Assembly: GCA_947652605.1 (NCBI GenBank)
Contig: OX393581.1
Location: 10,234,640 to 10,298,639, forward strand
Length of the DNA stretch: 64,000 nt
Direction of reading: 5' to 3'
Source of the DNA: Elmis aenea
Taxonomy: Eukaryota; Arthropoda; Insecta; Coleoptera; Elmidae
The translations under genes were made by a program, and so were the position numbers. Every line of letters starts with the position of its first letter. Position 1 is the first letter of the stretch. Below are positions 26,811 through 38,726 of this stretch, one piece after another. Below the pieces are notes generated by a model. That model saw nothing but the letters and a program-made list of their open reading frames with translations, ran no database searches and was not told the origin of the DNA.

Positions 26811-27480
26811 GGTTATTTATTTCGAGGACATAAAATTGTGTAGAATACCATAACAAACAAAACATTTATTAAAGATGAGCAAGAAAAATAAGTTTTGTTT
26901 TAACTAACGCCTTTTTTGCTTAAGTAAAATTCAACGTTGCAGTTACTTTTTTTTTTAATGTGTACCATACCAAGCTTATGATATATTGTTCAAAGCATTT
27001 AAGAGAATCTTTTCATATCCGAACAAAGCAGTTTATTATTTATCTTAGTTCCGTGTGTTTTGTTACAACAAAAACTTGAATTTGCAACTGAATAGGCTGT
27101 ATGTATAATGCAAATTTAGCACTTATGTTCTTTTCATTAGTTTTTCATAAAATTCATACTTTTCGACTTGCATTTAAATAAACACGTCCATTGTGGATAT
27201 CTCTTAAAAACTATTATATTTTATGTCAGTAATATATTTCAATTTTTATTTATATAACTGTCATCTTAAGTATATTCGATATGCTGTGAATAGATTGTAT
27301 GCATACATAAATAAGACCAAAATATTAATTTAAATAACTAATTAAGTATGTGATTTAAAAAAATTAATGATTAACAGTATTGGGCAAATTAAATTTTGGG
27401 CCAAGATTTGATGGTCATGGAATTTCTGTAAGGTTAATTTGAAATTTGAATTTTGTTCGGGTGAATAGTTTTATCTCATG
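26811..27480. other. AT-rich intronic sequence, nothing recognised
   Basis: Nothing could be supported here. Confidence 0.4.
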
Positions 27481-27484
27481 TAGG

Positions 27485-28005
27485 TACAGGGTGTCCCGTA
27501 TATCTTTTCCATCTCGATAATATTGTTTGGTTTTAAAATAGGTACTCCAGCCCAATCGTGTATACAGGTTGTCCCAGTTATCGTGAACAGTATAGGGATC
27601 TCGTAAAGGGTAAGATATACACAGCTGGTTAAATGAGCCAAAATGATTAACGATTTAAGGGCAACTATTCCACTGAAGGAAAAATTGAGGTATTTTTAAG
27701 ATACGTAGGTGAATCCCAGATTGCAAATAGGCTTTGGCGAGGAGGTGGGTGTTAATCAAAGTACAGTAGACTTACGTCAAAATTGACAAGACAACGTCAT
27801 TACATGTGTATATTATCCAAACAGCTGTTAAAATCTTAGGTATTATGTGATCGTAGAAAAATTAAGCTACATAATACGAAATGTAAAGCAATTAAGCACT
27901 CGTGGAAATACGCACTCGCCGCTACGCGGCTCCGTGCGCAACTTTTCCACTCGTGCGTAATATGCTTCTTAGAACTCTTGTCATGTAATATACTATAACT
28001 TATTT
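27485..28005. repeat. mariner-type ends plus shared repeat (family R1)
   Basis: Two transposon-like left ends are close together (TACAGGGTGTCCCGTATA near 27,485 and TACAGGTTGTCCCAGTTATC near 27,571). They are followed by a segment matching the interior of the element at 18,580-19,203 (GACTTACGTCAAAATTGACA and ATTATGTGATCGTAGAAAA). An imperfect GC-rich hairpin GCACTCGCCGC...GCGGCTCCGTGC lies at 27,907-27,933. Confidence 0.6.
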
Positions 28006-29204
28006 TTACGCATACGGCCCACTATGTCAGTAATATAAGTTTGTACTCTTTCCACATTTTCTTAAGACCTCGCATAAATTTACCCATAAAGTAAGCAAGG
28101 CTTATCTCGCGCCCACCTTAGGAAAAACAGTATAAATATTACCAGTTATCGAGGTGCATCTAAGACAATCCGATATCTATTATCACGTGCAGAAGTCTCC
28201 AGTCAGTTATAAATATGCCGTAATTGTAACCCTGGCCTCAAAAGTACACACATACACGAGCGAAACTTGTGATTTGCCATGTTTTATATGCAACAAGTAT
28301 CCGCAGGGGTTTTAAAACATATTTATGTTTCATTTATTCATCTACAACTGCAGCAAACCACCTACCCACCAGTCTGCATCGTTGAGAATCGACTTTATAA
28401 TGCCACGATGCCCATTAATACGATAGTAATCGTTTGAAAATTAAAAATATGTGCGATAATGGGATGCAAATTTGTGTTTGTTTTCATTCCAGTACCAGTT
28501 TTACTGTCGTGAGCGTTTTATTCTCGAATAAATTTTCGTTTATTTCCCCGTGGACGGAGGTATCAAAAGGGGTTTATGAATCATTTGACGGTTTTATGAT
28601 GTCAAAACACACAACATTCTGTGTTGTAAAATGGGTGTAAAATCGAAGAATGTTCGCAATATAATAAAAATGCTTTAAAAAAATTATAATAGATGCTTGT
28701 ACAACCCCAGTATTTCATTAATCGTGTACTGACTGCGTGCTTTACAACAAACAAAAAACTAAACATTGGTGAAGCTTTAAAAGTACCTATTGTATAATTT
28801 AATATATTTTGTGTTATAAATTAATATAATTAGTTTTAATTAAAAATCATGTATCTTCTTTTAGAACAAATGTACAAATATAGAACTACCAAACCAGTTT
28901 AAAACAGCTTTTATATTTTATTTTTTCTGAAAGACTCTTCATAAAGTAAACGATAAAACGTAAATAAGCTTCATTAAGTGAATTAATTAGAAAAATTACC
29001 TTATTATCGTAAAATTCTATTTTCAATATTAACATACACTAAAAATTCCCATTTGGTAACAAATTATCATGTTGTACCAATATAATGAAAGCTGCATGTA
29101 CAATTGTACATACATGATTCAAAACAAGAAACATTTAAAATAGTTTGGCGAAATCTGTATAATAATAAAACACCGGAAGTATTTCAATGTTTGTGAACTT
29201 AAAA
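28006..29204. other. intronic sequence, no gene recognised
   Basis: Somewhat GC-richer at 28,090-28,420, then AT-rich. No feature supported. Confidence 0.4.
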
Positions 29205-29390
29205 TGTTTACAACTCGTGTTATGTAGCATACTTTTTCTACGATCACATAATACATACGATTTTATCGGTTTCCTGGCTAATAGTGAACACATTTGTACG
29301 TACGCTGTTAACTGTCAAGATTGACGTAAGTCTACATTGACATTTCTAGACAAGTGTGCTTTTTGCTTACCGTGCGTAAAGACCCACTTA
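29205..29390. repeat. inverted copy of shared repeat R1
   Basis: Reverse complement of the repeat at 18,778-18,990 and 27,770-28,000; landmarks TTTTTCTACGATCACATAAT, CATTTGTACGTACGCTGTTA and GATTGACGTAAGTCTACATT. Confidence 0.7.
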
Positions 29391-30420
29391 CTTTGCATGC
29401 AGACTGTACAGTAATAGTCATTTACAACAGTGGTCGTAGAACAATATATTTATTGGTGATTATTTTAAATTTTAAAACAACATATTTTCACTTCTTATTA
29501 GGGTAAATGATCATCACTGAGTTAATTATTGTATTATTCAAAAGTAGGAAACGCAGCTAAAATTTAACTTCAAAATCAAGTTAGGTAAATGAAATGACCT
29601 GAAGTATACAGGCTAACGAAAAATTTGTGTTTCGACATGGAAATTTCTCTTATTATAAGAGCTAGAACATAGGTTTTCGTTTGGCAACATTGCAACATTT
29701 AATGCCCTATAATAATACCGAAACAGATTTCAGAAATTTACAACCGGTTTCATAACCAGTAAAATAAGGTGGACATTTAATTTACTTTTCGCTTTTTGTT
29801 CTAATTTTTTATTTATAATTAAAAAACTATGTAGAGTATTAATTTTCTTCTTCAGCAACTTTTTATTCTGCATTTAATGGTCTTATAAACTTTCTCCAAG
29901 GTGATTCTCTTTTTTTACTTTAAAATTCGTATTTCTTAAAGGCGTCATACTTTATTTTAACAAAGTTGTACCTATTTATTTTTATCATTTTGAAAATATA
30001 GCGGTTGATTATAATATTTCAATTAATACAGGATACATTAAACACAATCAAAATGCATTTAAAAAAAAAACAAAAACACTTACCATGGTGAAAAAAATTG
30101 TTCAACTAGTAATTATTTTGCCTTAGTGTAAGTTTCTTTGAATCGAAATGTAACGTATGTATGATGATACAAAGATATCGTATTTTTGACAGAAATGCTG
30201 AAATGCAGAAAAGCCTATTTTCCAACTTATTCCAAAAAACGATAACCAAATACAATATATTTCTTCGGTCAAAATTACAAATACCCTGATGAAGGATTTG
30301 ACATGCCGTGAAAAACATGAGAAACAGTGTTATGTTGCGTATTGCAAGAAAGGGATGATTTTTTTAATGTTTTGGGTAGGTAGAATTATAAACTTAAATT
30401 TTGATGTTTTCAAGAAAAAA
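29391..30420. other. AT-rich intronic sequence, nothing recognised
   Basis: No gene or element supported. Confidence 0.4.
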
Positions 30421-30424
30421 TGTT

Positions 30425-30586
30425 GTACCCTGAATTTTTGTTGTAATTCGTAAGAAAAATTTATTTTAGAGCACTGAGTCAAAAAATTACAAATTAAAAT
30501 TTTTTGTACCCTGAATTTTTGTTGTAATTCGTAAGAAAAATTTATTTTAGAGCACTGAGTCAAAAAATTACAAATTAAAATTTTTT
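30425..30586. repeat. perfect 81-bp tandem duplication
   Basis: Two back-to-back identical units, 30,425-30,505 and 30,506-30,586, each starting GTACCCTGAATTTTTGTTGT. Identity without mismatch points to a very recent duplication, or to an assembly artefact. Confidence 0.92.
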
Positions 30587-30909
30587 TCACAAAGTTCTTT
30601 CTAAGGTTATCATGATTGTGTGCAAATAGTTTTTGTAATATCTTCGTAAACTTAAATATTTTAATCGAGTGCTATAATTTTGCAACAAAAAAAACAAAAC
30701 CAATCAAATTAATAAAAAAACAAAAAGGAAAAATAAAGTGTCTAAACAAAATTTAGTGCAGAATAAAAAGTATTTGCAAGGTATGCTTTAAACATAATAA
30801 AATTTAAAAAAAAAGACCAGCAAAAGAACATAAATTAAAATTTTCAGATTTTTATAATTTTAATGATGGAAACATAAAATTTGTCAGCTGTGCCGAATTT
30901 AAAACTGTA

Positions 30910-31561
30910 CAGGTTGGTCCAAATTCGATGGGATTATATGGTTATTTCGCTTAATATTCAAGATAGAGAAATGGTTAAATTATCAAAAATGTGCAGAGAT
31001 AAACATTATAAATATTTAAACTACATAACTACTGATTCTGACTATATTGTTGTTATGTTATGTTCAAATATCACATCAGTTTTAAAAAGTTTTACACCTT
31101 GTTTGTTTTTGTTTTCACAGCCTACCATGTTTTTCTTAAAAAAAAAAAAAAACTAAAAGCCTTCGTAACTTGCGCATTATTAAAAATAAATACATCAACA
31201 AAAAAAATAACTAATTTAAATAGGTCGTAGCCAACTACAGCTTCCAATTAAAAAAAGTTAAGTTTGTGCCATAACTTTTTATACGTGAGCGTTATAATTT
31301 TTTAAAAATATCTATAATCGAATTTTACGTAAAAAAAACTAAATATATTATGTATAAATTTTTTCGATATTTACAACAATAACGAAGATAACTATGGCAC
31401 ATTATAAAAAAAACACTTTTTTTCCAATAACTCAAATACCAGAAATGATAGAATATTTTTGAAAACTGTTCTGAGTTTGTCTTAAAAGTTTTTGATAATT
31501 TAACCGTTTCTTTATCTTGAATATTAAGGAAGATACCTATGTAATCCCATCGACCACAATG
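30910..31561. mobile_element. palindromic mariner-type element, family M3 copy 1
   Basis: Left end after TA at 30,908: CAGGTTGGTCCAAATTCGAT. The right end is followed by TA at 31,562. Inverted arms share GATGGGATTA(T/C)AT and AAGATA(A/G)AGAAA(T/C)GGTTAAATTATC. It belongs to the same family as 62,397-63,026. The right tip is partly deleted. Confidence 0.83.
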
Positions 31562-31563
31562 TA

Positions 31564-32326
31564 CTCTAGCTCTAAGAATAATCAAGATTCCCATGTTGAA
31601 ACTCGAAATTCGATCAGACTGTATACAAAAACTTAGTAAACGCGAAAACAAGTGCCAAAAGTAATTAGTTCCAGACTCGTTAACATCAAAATAGTTTTAA
31701 ATTAACGTAAATTAAGGCAGTTATGGAGGTGCGCCTATACGTATTGTAAATCATTCGAAATAGCTGATGGTAACACAATTTCCCTTGCCAAAAACCAAGT
31801 AATCCTGTAATTGATGCAAGAATGCCACACATTCCACTCGCCTATTTCCGTTGAGAAAATTGATATTTACAAAAACAAACAAGTATCCGCCTGTGCACAT
31901 CAAATTATACACGCAAGTCATCTAATTTCCTATTTTATAGAACAACAGACTCGAGTCGACTTTTACACGCCTCTTGTCATGCCCAGATTAATATAAATAT
32001 CTTGTTAATTTCAAAATGTATGCCTGAATGCTCATTTAAATTTGATTTTATGACTGGCGCTCGCCATCGCATGAATCCATTTGAATATTAAGCGGATCGT
32101 ATTAAATCCAGTCTGGAATAATATCAAATATCACGCATTTTTTTCCAAACGTAGTCTGAAGCGTAGCATGGGGGTGGTCTAACCTCTATAGTATGTTTAT
32201 TTATGGAAATTAATCAGTCGTGCTATGAACAGGTATCAAATTGCAGTTTGGTTTTTGGCAAGGATTAGTTTTAAGGGAAAATTTCACGAGACTATAGTTT
32301 CATAGCCAAACACTACAATTACTGTA
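31564..32326. other. AT-rich intronic sequence, nothing recognised
   Basis: No gene or repeat with definable borders. Confidence 0.4.
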
Positions 32327-32545
32327 CAGGGTTGCGCAAAAGTATGGAAACATACAAATATCTAGAATACTGCTGCAGATATTACAATGAAATGTTATAT
32401 CTGAGCGTTCTGGTATTTTTCGGATTCGATGAAAATATTAAGGTAGCAATGCGTCTTCCGGTTCAACCGGAAACGGACTCAAACTTTGAAATTTTAAATG
32501 GAACACTGTATATTTTTACATTTTTGGATTCCTTTTAAAATTTAT
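32327..32545. repeat. mariner-type repeat, copy 2 of 2 (family R2)
   Basis: Starts right after TA with CAGGGTTGCGCAAAAGTATG, a typical Tc1/mariner end. It matches 23,157-23,365 throughout. No right-hand partner end was found, so it looks truncated. Confidence 0.82.
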
Positions 32546-32568
32546 TCTAAAATTATATTGGGTTTTAT

Positions 32569-32692
32569 GGGGCTTAAGTCAATCATTTCATAAAATTTAC
32601 ATTTTTATGAAAATTTTGAGCGATACAGCACTTTTCTCGCGCAAAATTTTCATAAAAATGCAATTTTCACGAAAACGGTTGACTTTAGACCC
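32569..32692. repeat. 124-bp stem-loop
   Basis: Arms of about 50 bp (GGGCTTAAGTCAATCATTTC at the left, matched by GTTGACTTTAGACCC at the right, and TTTTTATGAAAATTTTG against CAAAATTTTCATAAAAA in the inner stem) enclose a loop of about 20 bases. It could be a MITE or a hairpin precursor; no other evidence separates these. Confidence 0.7.
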
Positions 32693-34194
32693 ATATAACC
32701 TTATAGATAGATAATTGAATTCTAAATCCGATAGTTCATTAAAAAAAAGCATACTTAAGAAAAATTTTGGGAAAAATGAGTTTAAAATTGTTTATTATTT
32801 TTCACAAAATCGTTGTATTCGATGAGACAAATGTAGGCGTTTCAATTTCCATGTATATCTACATATCTTTGCATTCATTGATTTTTAGTTTCTTCCCTGA
32901 TTTTTTGGTCGTTGCTAAATAATATTTTTGATAGAAGTGACTTGTGCTGGTGAAAGAAGAAGGAACTATACAGGTTACTAATTCTTGTTAGGCAACATTT
33001 TTATTTTATGCAGTATCAGCCAGTAGAGAAAAAGACTAGGAAAATATTTCCTTTAAAAGTTGGAAGACAAATTGGGGCCGCTTCACTATCGTTAAAGAAA
33101 ACAGTCCTCACGCTACGGGCCAAAGAAATTGAACAACATCCAGATTACCTAATCCGCCCCTGAGTATAAGTCATAACTGGGTAGCAATGTTTGGATAACA
33201 TTAAGATTTACATAAATAAAAAGTCCCTGACAATACCAAATTATCTTTCAGAACAAGTACGTTAATTCTTGGGTGCGGGTGGTTTTATAAATTACGGGTT
33301 GCAGGAGAGCATATTTTTCCGCTTTTTTGTCGCGAGTTCGTTGATTTTAATTCTCCGAAATGAACGTGTAACTGGCGGTAAAGATAAATATGCGTAATGT
33401 AGCCGCGCAGCTGAAGAGCAGAAGACGAGGTGGAGACACTGGTTTAACCGGCTAGGCATGTCGCGCGATACTATCATGTCCGATCAAGTTGCCTCTCCGA
33501 CTGTAACTAATTGATTAGCCCGGGTGGTGGTAAAACAAACAGTGCGGGCGCCCCCTGGGGCAGGTGCTTCTTTAGGGATGGCCAATTATCCGACAACCCG
33601 CGGAGCAGACTCCGGCGCGGCGTGGAATGCTACATACCAATCTTGCCCATGCAGTTCACGATTCCTTTTGATGAAATGATTTAGAAGGCATTCGCCAATG
33701 ACGCCCCAGCGTAAAAACGTTAACAAAGTAAGCGGTAACACCAGCGATTAGTTATGGACAACGAACAAGATTGATAAAAAATCGTGGAGCTGCCATTAAG
33801 GATGTAGAAACGACATTCCACTCGAAGGTGTCAAAATATACGAACGTATGGAACTAATTACAAAAACTAACACTGATTGAGCATTTCGGAAAACGGAATT
33901 TTATCAAATTTAAAATTAAAAATTCCTGAAATTTTTAAATCAGTTTTCAAAAATTTTAAAAATTATGGCGGACCTTGAGGTCTGCTTACTATATACTAAA
34001 TTAATTATGTCCAGAAATTTGATAAAAACTGCCAATATTTGTGTGGAATCAGAAGCTAGGGATGCTTAGTATTATTACTTTTTTTTGTTGAAACAATATT
34101 GTTCAAATGATAATTGTATCGCTTGTAAAAGATGCCATTATTGTGAAAGAACGTGTTTTGATGAAAGTCAATATCAATCCAACGTACAGAGTCT
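32693..34194. other. intronic sequence with a GC-rich island
   Basis: A GC-rich stretch at 33,280-33,650 (including GCGGGCGCCCCCTGGGGC) is the most GC-rich part of the left region. It has no recognisable open frame. The rest is AT-rich. Confidence 0.45.
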
Positions 34195-34195
34195 A

Positions 34196-34600
34196 ACAAG
34201 GGAGGATCACGACACGATATGTTGTCCCTAGAATTGGATTAAGACTGTGTTTATTGCATCAAAGAGATCAAAACTAAATGTTTTTCAGAGTTATACATGC
34301 TACTGGCCATTTCCTTCGGAAAAATAGGGTAATAACTGGAAAATTGGTATAAAAAGATCATTTTGGCTTTATTGTCAAAAACGTTTGAAATGATTTCTTT
34401 CCAAATTGTTGGATTGGTAGAGGTGGTACTATAAATTGGCCAGCCCGATCTCCGGATTTGGCACCTTGTGACTTTTCCTGTAAAGCTACTTTAAAAGTTA
34501 TATTTACAAAATACGTCACTCAAATATTAATTCTTTGGAGAAAGCAATCAAGCAATAGTTACAGAATGTGAATTAATTAATTAAAAAAGTGTAAACAAAA
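34196..34600 (+). pseudogene. mariner-like transposase remnant with FB1-type left arm
   Basis: The first ~170 bp (from AACAAGGGAGGATCACGA) match the left arm of the foldback family at 53,068. The following plus-strand frame reads GGTINWPARSPDLAPCDF, the C-terminal catalytic signature of mariner/Tc1-type transposases, then decays. It suggests that the foldback family derives from an autonomous mariner-type element. Confidence 0.75.
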
Positions 34601-34740
34601 TTGTTTTATAACAGACTGAGTTATTGTTTAATTCAAAATGGGGGGCTATTTGGATATTTATTATAATTTTTTTTTATTATCTTTAAAATATTAGCAGTTC
34701 TTGAAATTTCTATACATCTTTAAATTATTCTTGCAGAAGG

Positions 34741-35562
34741 TCTGGGCATCCAACTATACTGGACGTTTGGCTATAAATCAATTCAAATGAAAGCATTATG
34801 GCCGCCCTCAAATGTCACCGATAATGCAGTTTCGTTTCGTGTTTTTTTTGTGAAAACGTTAAATGAGCTTGAAATATACAACTATTGAAGTGAGGTATGC
34901 AACAGATAGATATGCACCTACAATCAGGCTCTATCAGAAGGGGGAGGGCAAAAGGGGCAGATGCCCCGGGTCTTACAATTTTAGGGGGCCTTTGACAAAT
35001 TTACACAATGTTTAACTCGATCTGTAAAAAACCGTACGAATTTTCAAAAAAGCGAGATTTTAAAACAATTCAAGAAACACACTGCTCCCGCACTAGTGTT
35101 TTCTCTAAAAGGCCCTGCCTACAATTATACATGACTGTAGACAGCCTATGACCTTATATTAGGGTTGATTGGTTATAAAATGACTTTACATTAGGTTAGT
35201 ACATGTGATACCTTTTATTTTATAACATCCGTCTTTAAATATTCGAGAACTTCAAAAAAGACTATTAAACATAGTTATTACTTCAGAGGAATATGAAACA
35301 AAGATTCACCTGATTGTTGACTGATATTCACCAAAATATACAAGTGATTGGTTGTAAAATGAGTTTTGATGAGGTTAGTACATCTATCATCTGTTAGCAT
35401 GAATTTTAAAACAACAGTGAGGAAAACTATTTTCAAAGCCAAAATAATGATTAAATATAGTTCGCATTCAATATGATATATACACAAAGATATTACACTT
35501 AATTAGTTAAATATCTTCTACTGCTTAAACATTTCTTAGAGCTGTTTTTGAACCATCTTAAT
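34741..35562. repeat. interspersed repeat R4, copy A (with nested hAT)
   Basis: Matches copy B at 55,028-55,622 along about 600 bp, starting GGGCATC and including CCGCCCTCAAATGTCACCGA and TTTAAATATTCGAGAACTTC. It is interrupted by a 193-bp hAT element at 34,925-35,117 that copy B lacks. Immediately after its end begins the hAT at 35,564. Confidence 0.82.
34925..35117. mobile_element. hAT MITE, 193 bp, exact 8-bp duplication
   Basis: Starts CAGGCTCTATCAGAAGGGGG and ends AAAAGGCCCTG. Flanked on both sides by CCTACAAT (34,917-34,924 and 35,118-35,125). The G-rich start (AGGGGCAGATGCCCCGGG) is typical of one hAT class. The paralogous copy of the host repeat at 55 kb has no such insert. Confidence 0.92.
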
Positions 35563-35563
35563 G

Positions 35564-36776
35564 CAGTGATGCACAACCTTTTTGATTCTGGGGACTACTT
35601 AAACCACTTCAAAACTTTGGCGGACTACTTAATCGCCTCTTCCCCTTAATGAGAAAAAAACAAAACTCAAAAAGCAGGCCTTCTTACCAACAAAAATTTT
35701 AATAAACACATTTTCAATATATTTGTAATTTGTGTGAGACTTGCTACTGCATATTTTCTAATAAGGTTTTAAAATTTGGTTCGTAAGGAGATACTGCTTT
35801 TTTCAAGCAATCAATAAAATGTTTATCGGTAAGATAATTATCTATGTTTGATTTTAATGAAATTAAGCTACGAAAATGCCATTTCGCAGAGGTACAAAGA
35901 AGCGAAAAATCAGTTTACCTTTTTCGCACATTTGATAAGATTCTGATATCTGACGGGGTCTGTTGCTTGCCAAAACCAACCATTTTCAATAGCTTTTAGT
36001 TGGATGTAATTTCATAAAACCATAATTTCAATTTCTCGATTGTTGACGAACGTAAAATTTTGCATAAGTGTAGCTTATGTCAAAATGCCAAAAATAGTAA
36101 TAGTGATTCAATTTCCTTTAGATCCTGAAAACGTCTATCAAATATATCTTTAAGCGATTGAAGGATCATCAATGTGCCTTTCTGGCTGATAATTTTGATC
36201 ATTGTCTTCTCTCATGTTTTTTATTGATGGGAAATGTTCATATATGAAGGTTTTAAATTAGAAATCTGGAAGTGCAACTTCTGCTCGCGGGCGCCTTAAC
36301 ATAGCCTCGCGGGCTACCAGGAGCCCACGAGCTACCGGTTGGGCATCACTATAGGCTTGCAATTTTGTGGTTAAAAAATTTACAAAAAGCTCCATAGCTC
36401 CTAAAATTGACAAACATTCTCTAAGGAATACATATCCACATCTAAATCGTTCAAAAAGCACTTCAGTGTTCAAACATTTCTGAAATGTGTAGGATTCAAA
36501 TATTTTTGACAAACGTTTAAAAGTTTTTCAGTTACTTTTATAGTTGTGAAGAATACATGTATAACCTCCTGTTCGTTCTGAAACGTCATACCTTTTTTTT
36601 TACAACAGTTAAAAATTACTCTATTAAGTTATTTTCAAGTGTATATTTTCCCTAATTTTGGGCAAAAATTCGAAGTTCTCAAATTGCCAAAAATAGTAAT
36701 ACAGTATTTAAAATACAGCGAACTTCTGGGTTTTTTAAAAGCCTGGAGGGGCATTGGAAAAGTTGAAAAACACTGA
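35564..36776 (-). mobile_element. hAT transposon remnant, minus-strand transposase
   Basis: Left end CAGTGATGCACAACCTTTTT; right end read inward CAGTGTTTTTCAACTTTTCC. Flanks ATCTTAAT and ATCTAAAT match at 7 of 8 positions, with one extra base at the left. Minus-strand pieces in order: ELFVNFLTTKLQA near 36,360, LQSLKDIFDRRFQDLKEIES near 36,110-36,170, and SLKSNIDNYLTDKHFIDCLK then KAVSPYEPNFKTLLENMQ near 35,750-35,870, all C-terminal hAT transposase signatures. A GC-rich block at 36,285-36,351, ending GGTTGGGCATCACTA, looks like a second hAT end inserted in the coding part. Confidence 0.8.
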
Positions 36777-37997
36777 TCTAAATAGTTAACACTAATAAAA
36801 ACAAACCAGCAATTTTTGAGTTTATGACTAAAACTATTTGTAAGCTTTAAAAATGTTGTGCGTAATTTCTTAAAGGCTAAGAAGTTAATTTGCGAACTGT
36901 CTTGCTACAAAATGGTAATCAAAGGCGATGTGCAATAGTTTCTTTTGTTTTCAACCTTCACTTGCGGTTTTTAGCAACATAATAAAACATGTTTCGTAAA
37001 CGTATGTACACATTTATTTATTTTTCTACTGTACAGCGACGATGGAATACCAAAGCTGAATATCCATCCAGTTTAAAAGCTTGCAGTTTGAGACGTGCAC
37101 GTTGTGTCTAGATGCTGCCATGAATAATTGAATATTAAATACTTATTTGCATGCAATCATGCGGTATAAATAACGTGGCCGTTGCGGATTCGTTCGACGA
37201 ATTCAAGTTTATGCCTTTTATCACATGTAAATTACTTGTATTTAGTTATTAAATAAACAAAATTGTAATGAAGCACGAAATTGCACATGTCCACGTCAGA
37301 ACGAAACAGGAGCTTGCCAATTTTCAGTCGTGGCAGATGATTTTAATTTTTGATGTTTATCAATTCTGTCAAACACCTGGTCTTGTTATTAATTGTCTGA
37401 AGCCCGCATTTGAAGACGTCGCGGTTTAATTGAAAAGGATATTCACATAAATAAGATTGCAATTCTTGTTTTATGCTTGTGGCGCTGACAATTGGTAATT
37501 AAATCGAGCACACATATTTAATTACTTACTTCAATATCATATACTAAATCATTAAAAATGTGGCAATTGATAAAGATTTTAAAAAATATATTAACAAATC
37601 ACAATAATAATAGTCTTTAAAAGGTAGGCCATTCTATTTCTTTTTTTGCCACTGGGCAGGCTTTTCTTTCATGTTAAATCAAAACAACAACAAGTTACTT
37701 ATTGTTCATAATGAATCAATTGTAAAAATCATAGATCCCATAAAAAAAGTTGACTTATTTTTGTTATTAAGCTAATAATTACCAATACTGACGAATTTTT
37801 GGGATTTTTTTTACAGCAAAACCTTACTTACTTTTACTTTTCCTTCCTAAATACAAAAAAAAATAATGTTCTCTGGTCCGAAAAATCTTAGCTCACAGAT
37901 TTACAACCGAAATTAAATAAAATACCAAATAAATCTTCAGAATTCAAATAGATTTAGCAAAACCAGCTAAGTTCAGAAAAAGCATAAACTAATTTAG
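36777..37997. other. AT-rich intronic sequence, nothing recognised
   Basis: No gene, element or RNA supported. Confidence 0.4.
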
Positions 37998-37999
37998 TA

Positions 38000-38726
38000 C
38001 AGGGTGGTCTATTTTCGATGCCCATACAGGGAGGGTATCTCAGTTATTATCAGAGATTTCTTTTTTGAGAGGAATTCATTGCCGTAAAGAGATTTTTGAT
38101 ATCTTTTTTGATTTTCGAAATATAGCCAAAACCAGATTTTTGGCACTTTTCAAAAATGTTAAATATCTCGCTTAAACGAAAAGATAGAGGAAAACTTTTC
38201 AGACATTTTGGCATGGTTTTTTGTCCTTAATAAGATAGCAATCTTCAATTTTTTTAAAACTCGTATAAATATCGACATATTACACCCAACTTTATTATTT
38301 TAAACTGCAACCATAAGCAAATTATATATTTTTGAAAAGCGCAAAAAGTAAGCTTTCGATTTATGTCAAAGCCAACTATGGTTGCCATTTAAAATAAGAA
38401 AGTAAGGTGTAATATGTCGATATTTATATGAGTAAAAAACAATTGAACGTCGCTATCTTATTAAGCACAAAAAACCTTGCCAAAAATGTTTTTAAAGTTT
38501 TTCTCTATCTTTTCGTTTAAACGAGATATTTAACATTTTTGAAAATTGACAAGAATCGATGTTTGGCTATTTTACTAAAATTAAAAAAGATATAAAAAAT
38601 CTGTTTACGGCAATGAATTTCTCTCAAAAAAGGAATCGCAACTACGTACTGTTTTTTTTTTTGTTTTTATCTCTGATAATAACTGAGATACCCTCTCTGT
38701 ATGGGCATCGAAAATAGGCGACCCTG
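38000..38726. mobile_element. long palindromic mariner-type element, 727 bp
   Basis: Between TA at 37,998 and TA at 38,727. Left end CAGGGTGGTCTATTTTCGAT, right end read inward CAGGGTCGCCTATTTTCGAT. The arms are about 315-350 bp each and pair almost throughout (for example TTATTATCAGAGAT, AAATGTTAAATATCTCG and ATAAATATCGACATATTACA in both). The loop is about 60 bp. The right arm carries a ~25-bp T-rich insertion. No coding capacity. Confidence 0.92.

Noticed and set aside
30330..30590. Repeat-containing minus-strand peptide (two copies of ILICNFLTQCSKINFSYELQ)
   Set aside because: Produced by the 81-bp tandem duplication, whose length is divisible by three; no other evidence of coding.
35564..36351. 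Treating 35,564-36,351 as one complete hAT, since both ends resemble CAGTGATGC(A/C)CAACC
   Set aside because: The flanks at 36,352 do not match the left flank, whereas the end at 36,776 gives a 7-of-8 duplication and contains the whole transposase order. The question is not fully closed.
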